Below, one piece after another: positions 35,256-45,701 of a stretch of 64,000 nucleotides of DNA. Under the pieces are notes generated by a model, which was not told where the DNA came from, searched no databases, and worked only from the letters and a program-made list of their open reading frames with translations. Positions within the stretch are counted from its first letter, which is position 1, and every line of letters begins with the position of its first letter. Origin of the DNA: Phyto melanocephala (Eukaryota > Arthropoda > Insecta > Diptera > Rhinophoridae); NCBI GenBank assembly GCA_941918925.1, contig OW799236.1, forward strand, positions 70,398,465 through 70,462,464. Direction: 5' to 3'. Made by a program: the position numbers and the translations under genes.

Positions 35256-38200
35256 CAAAAGATTAAAGGGAATAAACCACGGTAACAAAACAAATCTTTG
35301 CCGAATCTAATACATTCTACTCTTGTATACATATAAAGACAACATAATAAGAAATGGGACAAAGATCAACTATTGTGAAACATTTGCTATATATTCGTCG
35401 CTTAATCTAGGACTCTATCATAGATTTTTTCATCTTATTTACTGTATTTAACTACTAAAGCACTTTTATTTGATGCCCATTCGTATTGAAACTGAAAAAC
35501 ATCGATTTTAGATTGTAAGCTTTAGGAAAAACACCGAAGCAGTTATTCTTTGGTACTTATATCTCAATTTCAAACCGATTTCTTAAATTCTTAAATTGCT
35601 TAGGGACTTGAAAAAATACTATTATGCCGATAAATGACTTATTAGTGTCGAATTTCTCTAGACATCATTATATTTTAAAATAATCACAAGTGTGTCTTTA
35701 AATTACTCTATATATACATTAACACTCTCTGTAAAAGGTATAAAAACCAATTAGTTATCAAGTATGATTAATTTTAAAGCAGCTCTACCCACTGTACAAC
35801 AGGATCTTCATTATTACGTATATTTAATTGAGTTGGTTTGTGTGCCAGCACACATGTATAGAGGTGTGTTATAGTTTATGCTACTTCCAGTGCGGGTGAT
35901 AAGTGTATATGTGTACTGGTGTTTGTATAAAGCTATATAATTCAGTTGTAGTTGCAAAATGTTTCGTTGATTGTTGCTGCTATTTTTATACGCATTGGGG
36001 ATACTTGGGCATTGTTGAGTTCTTTTACCGGTTGCTAACAGTCTTTTCTTTAATTTCAACATGCATATGAGATTATTTTTCTTTTGCTTTTTACTGATGA
36101 TGTTACAAATTTTGTTGTTGGTTTTCATTTCTTTTTTCTAACTCTCATTGTATTATTATTAACTAGCGTGTTGTTAGTGGGAACTTGCCGAAAAACAACA
36201 TATAATTTTTCTTAAAATGAAACTACAAAGCAAAGGTAGAAAGTCTTAATAATTGTTGGTCTTTGCAGTTAAAGTTGTTATTAAAAAAATAATTAATTAG
36301 TACAAATGATCAGTTTGAATCGTTGTAACAAAATCAAGGAGAAGTACGTAAATTTACTTTTGAACATGCCTGCATTCTGCCCATATCCTTTTCTATCTTT
36401 TGATTTTAAACGTTTTTCAAATTGTCACGCAATTAATTTTTTTAATGAAAATAAGCACAGCAATATTTTTGTTATTTAAAAAACACACCCACCTTAAAAA
36501 TATTCTGGTACGTGAACTTTTTAAACAAATCTCTTAAAAAAATATTAACTTGCCCCTCATCCATCTTTACTTATACTCCCCCACTGTGCCATCCCTTTTA
36601 AAAAGAATTTTTAAATGAAATGATGATAAAAAATAAATAAATACACACAAATTTTTGTTTTTGTTATTTGGTGTTTCCTTTTGCTTGTTTTGTTTTTATT
36701 TGTTTTTTAGAGTAAAGATATAGAAATATAAAAATTAACAACAACAATATTTTCAACATGGCTGCCATGACTCTAGTTAAAAAATTGCACTGTTGCCAAT
36801 TTTATGCTTTTAACTACAACAAACTGACACACGTAATAATACAAACACATTTGTACACATACCAACACATCCACACACAAACATAGAGTCACACTTATAT
36901 TTGTATACGCGCAAACAAACAACTCTTCTATACCAGCAACAACAAGTTTTTATACAAGTATTAATGTTTCAGCAACAACAACAATAGAAGCAACAGCAAC
37001 ATTAGCAAAGGCAACAGCAATGGTAAGACAACAAAAATTTAAAATCTAAATGAGATTGTGATGGTATTTGAAGTGTATGTGTATATTTGAATATTTTTTC
37101 TCTTTTTCAATATCTGTTGTTGTTGCTTTCACTTATTTCTACATACATATTTGTCATTCAGTTCTATACTACTGGAAATACTAATATAAGTGGGTAATTT
37201 TAGAATTCGTTTGGAGTTTCACATTTAAGTTACCATCTACGCAGATATTTCTTATGATGATTGATCTGAAAATATTCATAAACTACAGCAATAAGGCCAT
37301 TTAGATTTGTCCATTTGTCCACTCATAGTAAAAATATGCATATGTACGTGTATCAAATTACAAACGTAAAGAAATGAATTTTAAAAAACTTATTTTAAAT
37401 TATTTCACATATAAAATATTTCTTTTTGGTCGGCAATTATTTTATGTTTAAATTTAATAAATTCTCGTGTAAATAATCAAAAACTAAATGTATTGTTTGA
37501 TGGTCCCACTTACATTTTATATTTGTGTATTCTGTTGCAAAATAAAACTTCTATTTGATGTCTTTTTTTTCTTATTTTTGTAAATACAAAGAGAAAAAGT
37601 GAAATAAAAATAAAGTCTATAATTAATTAAATTTGTTATTTTCGTTGTTTCCATTGTTATTACGTGGGTGGGAAAATTTTTATATATTTATATATGTATA
37701 TACGTTATTGCACAAAACAAATCCCTACAGTTATAAAACATATTACTACACCGCAGTGCACCGGTCCCAAAAAATTGCTTATTTAGCACGTCAACCTCTC
37801 TTCGATTGACATAGACGATTTATTGGTTTGTTAAAATTCTAATGCAACATTAATACTTAACCCTGCTATTATTTTAAAAAATAACCGAAATAATTTATAA
37901 TTTATATCACGTTACTGCAATGATATTTGTCCTCCTCCTACATCGTAACAACTAAAAACTACATATCAATAAAAATTAATTTAAAAGATAACGTGTTACC
38001 ACTTTGTAATAGGAATTAGAATGAATTTTGACTGAACTGTATAAATTAAGTGACACGGATATTTCTAATTAGAAATTCACTATGATTCGGAAAATAACGA
38101 CACAAGTAATTATGAAATAGAAAGTGCACAAGACGTGGGTGCATCGCCTTCTTATTGCTTAAAAAAAATTGTTCTTGCACAAGTATATTGTCATATAAAT

Positions 38201-38533
38201 TTCTATTTTATAATTTTAGTAAAAAAAAGTTATACATGGCAATGATATAAATAAAGACCTTCAAGGTATTGTTTACATGATTTTGAGAAAGTTGCGTTTT
38301 AGTCTACATCAAATGCACTGCATCGTCAAATATGATCCTATTCGTGAATTGTTGGAACGCTGGCAACTCCCACTTCAAATATTGTAAAACTGTCACGAAA
38401 AAGTTACTGTTAATGCCAATCTTCTGAGATTCAAAGGACGATATTGCTTTCGACAATTAATATTATCAAAACATGCAAAATATAATTTGAAATTTTGTTA
38501 AGTAGTAGATTCAAAGTCATAGTGGAAGGTATA
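35256..38533. other. No gene recognised over 3.3 kb
   Basis: AT-rich. It includes the CAR-rich run at 36948-37031, described separately. The 104-codon reverse frame at 35814-36128 is low-complexity and has no known similarity. Confidence 0.4.
36948..37031 (+). repeat. CAN/CAG-rich low-complexity run (opa-like)
   Basis: CAGCAACAACAACAATAGAA continues into GCAACAGCAACATTAGCAAA and GGCAACAGCAATGGTAAGAC. One frame is rich in Gln, Ala and Thr codons but contains a stop, and the run ends in GGTAAGAC, a fair splice donor. It could be the tail of an untranslated exon of a flanking gene, though nothing confirms it. Confidence 0.4.
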
Positions 38534-38745
38534 TTTTGGGGCACCATGAAATAACTCCGTAGGAAATTAGTCCCCAAAACCTTGTACATGAAGTAACAAC
38601 AACGAGTAATTGGGATTTATTTCATTTTTTGGGGCTTTAATTCAGTTATCATTGTCATAATGAAATAACTCCCCAAATTTAAAAATGAAATAAGTTCCTA
38701 AAATTATTTTTGGGGACTTATTTCATTTTCTATTAATTCACAAAT
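38534..38745 (+). repeat. Putative left terminal region of the Mutator-like element
   Basis: GGGGCACCATGAAATAACTC is followed by repeated motifs ATGAAATAACTCC and ATTTCATTTTTTGGGGC in both orientations. They form a set of subterminal inverted repeats about 170 bases before the transposase remnant. The matching right end is not visible because a family A repeat begins at 41029. Confidence 0.5.
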
Positions 38746-38911
38746 GTTACTATAAAAAAACAAGGTGCAATATTTTCAACCAAAAACACGTTAACATTGA
38801 AATTAACATCTTGAACTTTTAAGCGTTACTGTTTTATTTCTATGAATTTTCACAAATAAATAACTAGTTTCTCATATAGAGTCGCCTTGTAAAGAAAAAG
38901 TGAATTAAAAA

Positions 38912-41008
38912 ATGAATTACGAAGTTATCAATGGTTATAGAAAAAATAGCAAATTATTGCACGTAAAGGATCAAGAAATTATCTATGTTAAGAAGTCGGT
39001 TTATAATAATGTTCAGAAGTATGAGTGTTGAAAAAAATATTGCAAAGCTAGAATTAACATCTTTCCAGATGGAACATGTGTTCCACCCAAAAAATATATT
39101 GAACACAACCATAAAGATTAGGAAGAAACCGTAAATGAGTTAAAAGCACTAAGCCAAATAAAGACTAATTGCAAAAACCTATCAGGTGTGTTAGGAGGCG
39201 ACAAAACAACCATGAGTTCAACTAGATCTATTTTCCGTAATACTTGTGAAAGGTAAGAAGATACATCATTTGTATATAATTATATACATGTTTAAGAAAA
39301 ATTTTATTTTAGTAACCAGTATGACACGTAAAATATTCATTTTCCAAAAGTACAAAGAATATTACAATATATTTCAAGCAAAAGCTTGATTACATCGCCA
39401 AAAAATGCGGTTCAAGTAATAGAAGCATTTAATTTGGAATGTGTTTGGACATCTTTCGGTATAACCAAAGATAAAGAAAACCCAAGGCATTTGTTTTCAG
39501 CTTATATAATAGAGGACAAATATTCCTTCTGTTTGTTTTCATCACTGAAAACAATAGATTAGGTAAAGGAAAATATTCCACCACCGCAAAGAAAATATTT
39601 AATGGATGCAACATTTAAAATATTTCCACAAGGTTGTTTTACGCAGTTAGTTTTAATATACATTGAGTACTTCGAAGAGGTAAGTCAGTTTATTAATTTC
39701 TTGTTCTTATAAATCAAATAATATACGATTTGTTCTAGATTTTTCCAATATTTTTTATTCTAATGGATAAAAAAACAAATGAAATATATTGTGCCGCTTT
39801 ACAATATATAAAGGAAAATATATTTAATTTAGATCCGGCTATTTTTATAACAGACTACGAACAAGGAATGAGAAAAGCCATTAAATCGGTTTTTGCTCGA
39901 GCAAAAACTGTGGGATGCTGGTAAATATTATAAGATTGAAAATAAATAAATTTCAAATGAAATGATATGTTTAGGCCAATTTACTAAATCAAGGAGTTTA
40001 AAAAGTGTATAAAAAATTCGCGTGAATTTTCTCATATCTCAACCTATGCATACGTGAATAATTTTTATACTCTTTTTAAACTCCTTAACTCTTATTTTTG
40101 TCAGGCCATTAGAAGAAATATGTGCAAACACAAATCGTTGCTTCAGTACATAAGATCCTCTAGGAATGCCTCACTATTTTATCATAAAATAATGGCACTA
40201 CCCTTGCTTTCTTCAGAATTAATTAGAAGTGCATTTCTTGAAATAAGATCAAATATCTTACTAATGGATAGGGAAGGATTCTTCTCAGGGTTTATGAAAT
40301 ATTTTGAAACCCAATGGCTGAATAAGGTAATGGCAAGAGGTTTTATTTTATATTATTGTTCATGAGTAAAATTAATTTTTGATATGATTTTCATATTAGG
40401 TTGGTTGCCAAAATTTCAGTGTCTGTGTTCTGAAAACAAGAACAACATCTGCCGTTAAAGCGTATAATGGCGTCTTTGGGCGGTTTGCGGAAAAATGGTC
40501 ATATTTTTAAATTCGTACGACTTATTCGCAATCAAGAGTTCCTTAAAAGCAGACATTTTGCCATGATGTGCGACAGCGGAGGATCTCTTGCTATAAAAAG
40601 AATGAAGAGCAAAGTCGAAAAAGAAAAAATAATTGAGGAAGCCATTCTTTTGTTAAGAAAAGGTTCCATAACCGTAGCCACGTTTCTTTCGAGAATGGTG
40701 TACGAAAAAAATGAAATATGTATGTATGTGTTGATGAGGTTCCTAAAAATAATATACTTAACGAAGAATCTTCTGATGAAGAGCCAGTTAATGATGCTTT
40801 AGAATTACCAATTTCTAACAATGAAAACGAATGAATAGTATGTAAAGACATTACACCGAATATTGTTATTTCGCCATGCAAACATTTAAAACTTTGTAAT
40901 GAATGTCATGTCAAACTAATGGCTGGTGCGATTTCTGCCGGATCGCAAAATTATTCTTATCCTTATTGTCGTGGCATTGCTCAAGATGCAATGCAAGTAT
41001 TTATCTAG
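38912..41008 (+). pseudogene. Mutator-like transposase pseudogene: FLYWCH, MULE, RING
   Basis: The first exon (38912-39252) encodes a FLYWCH-type zinc domain (EVINGYRKNSKLLHV..., a Cys pair, HNHKD), broken by stops in place of expected residues. Further exons give the MULE core: YLMDATFKIFPQG holds the first catalytic Asp, and FITDYEQGMRKAI the second, followed by VGCW. Introns with GT-AG borders fit at 39253-39312, 39680-39738 and 40327-40399. The last exon, with a one-base frameshift near 40490, ends in a RING-like motif (IVCKDITP..., PCKHLKLCNECH, YPYCR). The first RING Cys is now TGA and another is Tyr. FLYWCH plus MULE is the arrangement described for Phantom elements; the C-terminal RING is my reading. 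A palindromic insertion at 39991-40086 also breaks the core. Confidence 0.8.
39991..40086. mobile_element. 96-bp palindromic insertion in the Mutator-like pseudogene
   Basis: AAGGAGTTTAAAAAGTGTAT is mirrored by ATACTCTTTTTAAACTCCTT, with arms of about 35 bases around a 25-base loop. It lies between the codons for VGCW and QAIRRNMCKH, which are adjacent in active MULE transposases, so it is an insertion. No clear target duplication is seen. Confidence 0.7.
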
Positions 41009-41028
41009 AAAGTAAATATTTTGAAATA

Positions 41029-42666
41029 AACAAGTAAGAGCACTATATTCGGCTGTGCCGAATCTTTTATACCCACCACCAGTTTTCCGTTCATTTGTAG
41101 CTAGGGTTCTTTTCTTGAAATTTGTTGTTTCCCGGGAATGCGAGATTTATTTTCTTATATCCCGGGATCCCGCAGCAAAACAAATGAAAAGTAAATTTGT
41201 TTTTAATTAAAAAACATCTTTTTAATAAAAAGCATAAAATAGTTTATAATGTAAAAGAAACACTTCAAAACTATAAAAATTTATAAAGAAAGTTGAATTT
41301 AAAATGTAAATTGAGTAAAAATATTTTTATTAAAAAAAATATTATTCTCTAGATACGAGATCAAATATGAGCACAAAAAAAAACAAAAATACAGGTACTT
41401 CAGCTATGAGATCAAAAATAAAATCATTAGAATTCAATTCAAAACATCTGCTTTCGAATCGTAGCCACCTTCTTATTTCCCTGGATTCCCAAAAATAATC
41501 CTGGGAAATCGGGAAGATTAAATAACTCAAATTCCCGGGAAATAACCCAATTAATAGCACAAAATGTATTCGTTTGTTATTAACAGTAATCGCTATGCAA
41601 TAATCTCTTTATACTTAAATATGTATCGCCTTCTTTGTATAACTTCGATATGCCAGTAATATGTTTTCGTAAATTTAGTCTTTCAATGAAACTGGGCGTT
41701 AAAGTAGGCGAGTTTTAGTTGTTTCTACCAACGAATGCAACTAAGATGTTTCAATATAGTCCTTTATTATTCCAAAATCTTTATTCATAGAGAAAATATA
41801 TGAATTTGAGGTAAAACGTTATATGGGAGGTAGGCGTTAAAGTGGGCGTGTAACCTTCATTTTGCGAAATAACAATGACATTGACTAGAAGGATATCTAT
41901 AGCAAATTTCATCATCGTAGCTCTAATTTTGTAGGTTTTATGAGCTTTTATATTTCATTAACAGTGGATAAAGTGAAAAGTGGGCATAATAGTAGGCGTG
42001 CCAAAATTATTTTTAATAATGAATGCAACTTAGATGTTTCAATATAGTCCTTCATTATTCTAAAATCTTTATTCGTAGAGAATTTATATGAATTAGAGTT
42101 AAGACGTTATATGGGAGGTGGACGTAAAAGTAGGCGTGGTATATTTATTTTCCGTTTAAACAAAACATTTGATCAAAAAGGCATGTGTGCAAAATTTCAG
42201 GGTCGTACATCAAATTTTGTTGCTTTTATGAGGTTTTTGTTTTTAAATATACCGAAAAATACACTATGCGGTATAAATTTTCGTACATTTTGATCTATAA
42301 CTCCCTTCTTAATGCATAGATTTAGGCAATTTTCGGGAAGAGATATTGTCCTTACTCCGGAAATATATATTCGAAGTTTCATGACTGTACGTTAATGCGT
42401 TTGGACACAATTCCATTTTATTCGATGTTCGAAGGAAACGGTTTTTTCGACCTACTCTTGCTTTTCGAGCTATAACTCTGTTCCTAAGAAAGATTCTGGC
42501 AAAAATTGAGCCCCCTAGCTTTTTCGGTGCGACCTTTATCGTGCTTTCAACAGACGGACAGACGGATGGACGGACATAGCTAAATTATTATAAAATGAAA
42601 CCCCAATTAAAAATATACACTTTATGGGGTCTAAAATTGATATTTCGATGTGTTACAAACGGAATA
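41029..42666 (+). repeat. Family A dispersed repeat, copy 3
   Basis: A long form with the hairpin start and four internal units of the type GGGAGGTAGGCGTTAAAGT then GGGCGTG near 41700, 41825, 41975 and 42110, then the ACAGACGGACAGACGGATGG and TTTATGGGGTC blocks. It stops at ACAAACGGAAT, about 45 bases short of the full end, where copy 4 begins. It carries a hAT-like MITE at 41102-41550. Frames at 42111-42293 and 42197-42382 are by-products. Confidence 0.85.
41102..41550. mobile_element. hAT-like MITE inside family A copy 3
   Basis: Same element and same position as in copy 1 (9301-9764). The flanks are TTTGTAGC (41094-41101) and TTAATAGC (41551-41558), a decayed 8-bp duplication of TTTATAGC. 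Shared CCCGGGATCCCGCAGC and AATCGGGAAGATTAAATAAC blocks show common descent. Confidence 0.75.
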
Positions 42667-42667
42667 A

Positions 42668-44580
42668 AAACAAGTAAGAGCACTATATTCGGCTGTGCCG
42701 AATCTTTTATACCCACCACCAATTTTGTGTACATTTAAAGCACAATATTTATTATTTTGTTAATCGCTATGGAATAATATCTTTATAATAAAATATGTAT
42801 CACTTTCTTTGTAGAGGGTGGTTAAATTTTTTAGGGCCCATGTTCAAGGTGAACTACACCTAGTCTTTAAATTTGTTTTCTGCATTTCATTTGACATTTC
42901 TTAATTTCAAACTTACTCAATTTGATCCGTGGAAAGATATGCAAATGAGCAACGCTTTAAAGTTATTCAGGTTTCTTATAAAAATGGGCGTTCAAATCAA
43001 AATGCATTTTGTGCACTTCGTGATTATTTTGGTCAACATAATCGTTCAAATTCGTCCACAATCGGGAGAATTGTAAAAAATATTTACATTTCTGCAAAAC
43101 AGGTCTGTATAAAATGTTAGAAAATCTGTGAATGCCTGCTTAGTGCGTTGAATGGGAACCACTGATGGTTTTTGCGATAGTGTGGCAAAAGAGCAGTCAA
43201 CCTCGACTCATCATCATGCCTAACAATTGAGCATCAACATTGTCATTCAAAATTTGGACCATCAGATAGAGGATTGTCGCCAAGGATGGGGGGGGGGGCA
43301 TTTGGCAGATATTTTGTTAAATACATAATTGAACCATACAAATATTATCATTATAAAAAGAAATGATAATGATATCCTAAATAATTTGTGTTTTATTTAA
43401 ATTCAACATCGGCCCTTTAAATTTAACCACCCTTTATAACTTCGATATGCTACTAAAATGCTTTTCTAAATGTAGTCTTTCAATGAAAGTGGGCGTTAAA
43501 GTAGGCATGTCAATAAAGTTTCTGCTAATAAATACAACTTAGATATTTCAATATAGTCCTTTATTTTCCCAAAAACTTTGTCAATAGAGAAATTAGATGA
43601 ATTTAAGATAAACCGTTATATGGGAGGTAGGCGTTAAAATAGGCGTGTCACCTTTTCTTTTTGGCACAACAATTACATTGATTAGAAGGATATATGTAGC
43701 AAATTTCATCATCATACCTCTAATTTTGGCGGTTTTATGAGCTTTTAAATTTCATTAACGGTAGATAACGTGAAAAGTGGGCGTTATAGTAGGCACGTCA
43801 AAGTTGTTTTTGCTAATGAGTACAACTTAGGTGTTTCAATATAGCCCTTTATTATTCCAAAATCTTAATAGAGAAATTATATGAATTTTAGGTAAAACGT
43901 TATATGGGAGGTGGGCGTAAAAGTGGGCGTAGCACATTGATTTTCCGTTACAAAAAACCGTCTCACCAAAAAGCAAAGTGTGCAAAATTTCAGAGTCGTA
44001 CATCCAATTTTGTTGCTTTTATGACGTTTTTGTTTTTAAATATACCGAAAAATACACTGTGCGGTATAAATTTTCGTACATTTTGATCGATAACTCCTCT
44101 CCTAATGCATAGATTTTGATAATTTTCAGGGAAAAATATTTTTTTACTCAGGAAATATATATTCGAAGTTCCATGAGTCTACGTTAATGCGTTTGGACAC
44201 AATTCCATTTTATTCGATGTTTGAAGGACACGGTTTTTTCGGCCTACTCTTGCTTTTCGAGCAATAACTCACTTCCTAGTATTCCGATTTAGCCCATTTT
44301 CAATACCAAACAAACCTTGTCTATATGAAACATTCTGGCAAAAATTGAGCCCCCTAGCTTTTTCGGTGCGACCTCTATCGTGCTTTCAACAGACGGACGG
44401 ACATAGCTAGATCGTCATCAAATCAAACCCTGATTCAGAATATATATACTTTATGGGGTCTAAAATGGATATTTCGATGTGTTACAAACGGAATGACAAA
44501 ATGAATATACCCCCACCATTTTTTTGGTGGCGGGTATAAAAAGAATATAACCCTACTATTATTTTGCTGGCGGGTATAAA
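42668..44580 (+). repeat. Family A dispersed repeat, copy 4, with duplicated tail
   Basis: Starts directly after copy 3 in the same orientation. At the MITE site it reads CATTTAAAGCACAATAT, the empty form. A deleted mariner occupies 42814-43434. The internal GGAGGTGGGCGTAAAAGTG units recur, as does the GACGGACGGACATAGC run. The tail GGTGGCGGGTATAAA at 44526-44540 is followed by a second, worse copy (GCTGGCGGGTATAAA, to 44580). Frames at 43904 and 44435 are by-products. Confidence 0.85.
42814..43434 (+). mobile_element. Internally deleted mariner-type element in family A copy 4
   Basis: The empty site CTTTGTATAACTTCG in copy 3 becomes CTTTGTA-element-TATAACTTCG, giving a TA duplication (42812-42813, 43435-43436) as for Tc1/mariner. 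Ends are GAGGGTGGTTAAATTT and, inverted, AAGGGTGGTTAAATTT. It encodes an N-terminal remnant: EQRFKVIQVSYKNGRSNQNA then CALRDYFGQHNRSN, STIGRIVKN, the helix-turn-helix start of mariner-type transposases. The catalytic domain is gone. A run of ten G lies near 43289. Confidence 0.85.
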
Positions 44581-44774
44581 TATAATAGAATATGTGAGAG
44601 GCGGACGATAAAGTAGGCATGTCAAAGTAATTTCTGATAATAAATTTATCTTAAATAATGCATTATAAAGTAAATTTTTCTTCCAAAATCTTTGTTCATA
44701 TAAAAATAGTACGAATAAATTATAGGCAAAAATAAATTGGAAAAATATTTATATATAATTTTTTTTTTAATATA

Positions 44775-45695
44775 AAGGGTGTTTTTTTAAGCCCGATAGA
44801 ACTTGAAATTGTAAAAAATAACACAAAAAATTAAATTGTAATCAAAATTTTTTTTTTATTCGAAAGATCAATACGTGACATTAACATTTGAAAATGATTT
44901 CGGGCATATGGGCACCGCGGCTGTTCTTGACGAAGCGCATTTTGGATGTCCAACTTAGTCGCAAAATTGTGTTCAGCGATGAGGCGCATTTTTGGCTTAA
45001 CGGGTTTGTTAATAAGCAAAATTGCCGCATATGGAGCGAGACCAATCCACAAGAGACCCTACAGACTCCATTACATCCAGAAAAATGCACCGTTTGGTGC
45101 GGTTTTCACGCTGGTGGCATTATCGGACATTATTTATTCAAAAATGAGGCCGGAGCTCGCGTTACGGTCAATGGAGATCGTTACCGCACCATGATCAATG
45201 ATTTTTTGTTTGAAAATATGGATGACATTGATCCGGAGGAGATGTGGTTTCAACAGGATGGCGCTACGTGCCATACGGCGAACGCAACCATCGACTTATT
45301 GAAATTAAAATTTGGCAATAAGTTGATTTCGAGAAATGGACCTGTCAATTGGCCTTCAAGGTCGTGCGATTTGACACCTCTCGATTATTTCCTGTGGGGC
45401 TACGTGAAGTCACTGGTTTATGCTGATAAACCAGCAACAATTGAAGCCTTGGAGGCCAGCATTGTTCGTGTTATTCGTGACATACGGCCAGCAGTGCTCG
45501 AAAAAGTGGCCCAAAATTGGACGTCCAGAATGCGCTTCGTCAAGAACAGCCGCGGTGCCCATATGCCCGAAATCATTTTCAAATGTTAATGTCACGTATT
45601 GATCTTTCGAATAAAAAAAAATTTTTGATTACAATTTAATTTTTTGTGTTATTTTTTACAATTTCAAGTTCTATCGGGCTTAGAAAAACACCCTT
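44775..45695 (+). mobile_element. Mariner-type element with 3' end duplicated in inverse at its 5' end
   Basis: About 180 bases at each end (44775-44953 and 45517-45695) are inverted copies, flanked by TA on both sides. The right copy contains the last 24 codons of the transposase, its stop and the 3' untranslated region. The left copy is the same sequence reversed and replaces the promoter and the DNA-binding N-terminus. Ends read AAGGGTGTTTTTxxAAGC. The arms are nearly identical, so the event is recent. The ORF inside is described separately. Confidence 0.9.
44888..45589 (+). CDS. Chimeric mariner-type transposase ORF, catalytic domain only (233 aa)
   Basis: An open frame of 233 codons. 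Residues 1-23 are translated from the antisense of the gene's own 3' end and have no relation to a transposase. From SRKIVFSDEAHFWLNGF (24-40) onward it is a normal mariner-type catalytic domain. D31 lies in SDEAHF, D124 in FQQDGATCHT and D161 in SCDLTPLDYF, with 92 and 36 residues between, and the C-terminus reads NSRGAHMPEIIFKC. Full family members are about 100-150 residues longer at the N-terminus, carrying the helix-turn-helix DNA-binding part missing here. The catalytic triad is intact, so fold and chemistry may persist, but end recognition should be lost. AATAAA at 45610 could serve as a polyadenylation signal. Whether it is expressed is unknown. Confidence 0.75.
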   Translation: MKMISGIWAPRLFLTKRILDVQLSRKIVFSDEAHFWLNGFVNKQNCRIWSETNPQETLQTPLHPEKCTVWCGFHAGGIIGHYLFKNEAGARVTVNGDRYRTMINDFLFENMDDIDPEEMWFQQDGATCHTANATIDLLKLKFGNKLISRNGPVNWPSRSCDLTPLDYFLWGYVKSLVYADKPATIEALEASIVRVIRDIRPAVLEKVAQNWTSRMRFVKNSRGAHMPEIIFKC

Positions 45696-45701
45696 TATTA
45701 A

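Noticed and set aside
43281..43300. Run of ten G as a quadruplex
   Set aside because: One short homopolymer run in AT-rich DNA, with no further G tracts nearby to form a structure.
43904..44086. 60-codon frame MGGGRKSGRS..., with a similar frame at 42111
   Set aside because: The resemblance comes from both lying in the same unit of family A; it is repeat sequence, not a conserved gene.
45410..45602. Frames on both strands at the 3' end of the 44775 mariner
   Set aside because: They arise from the inverted-repeat arm and overlap the real transposase frame.
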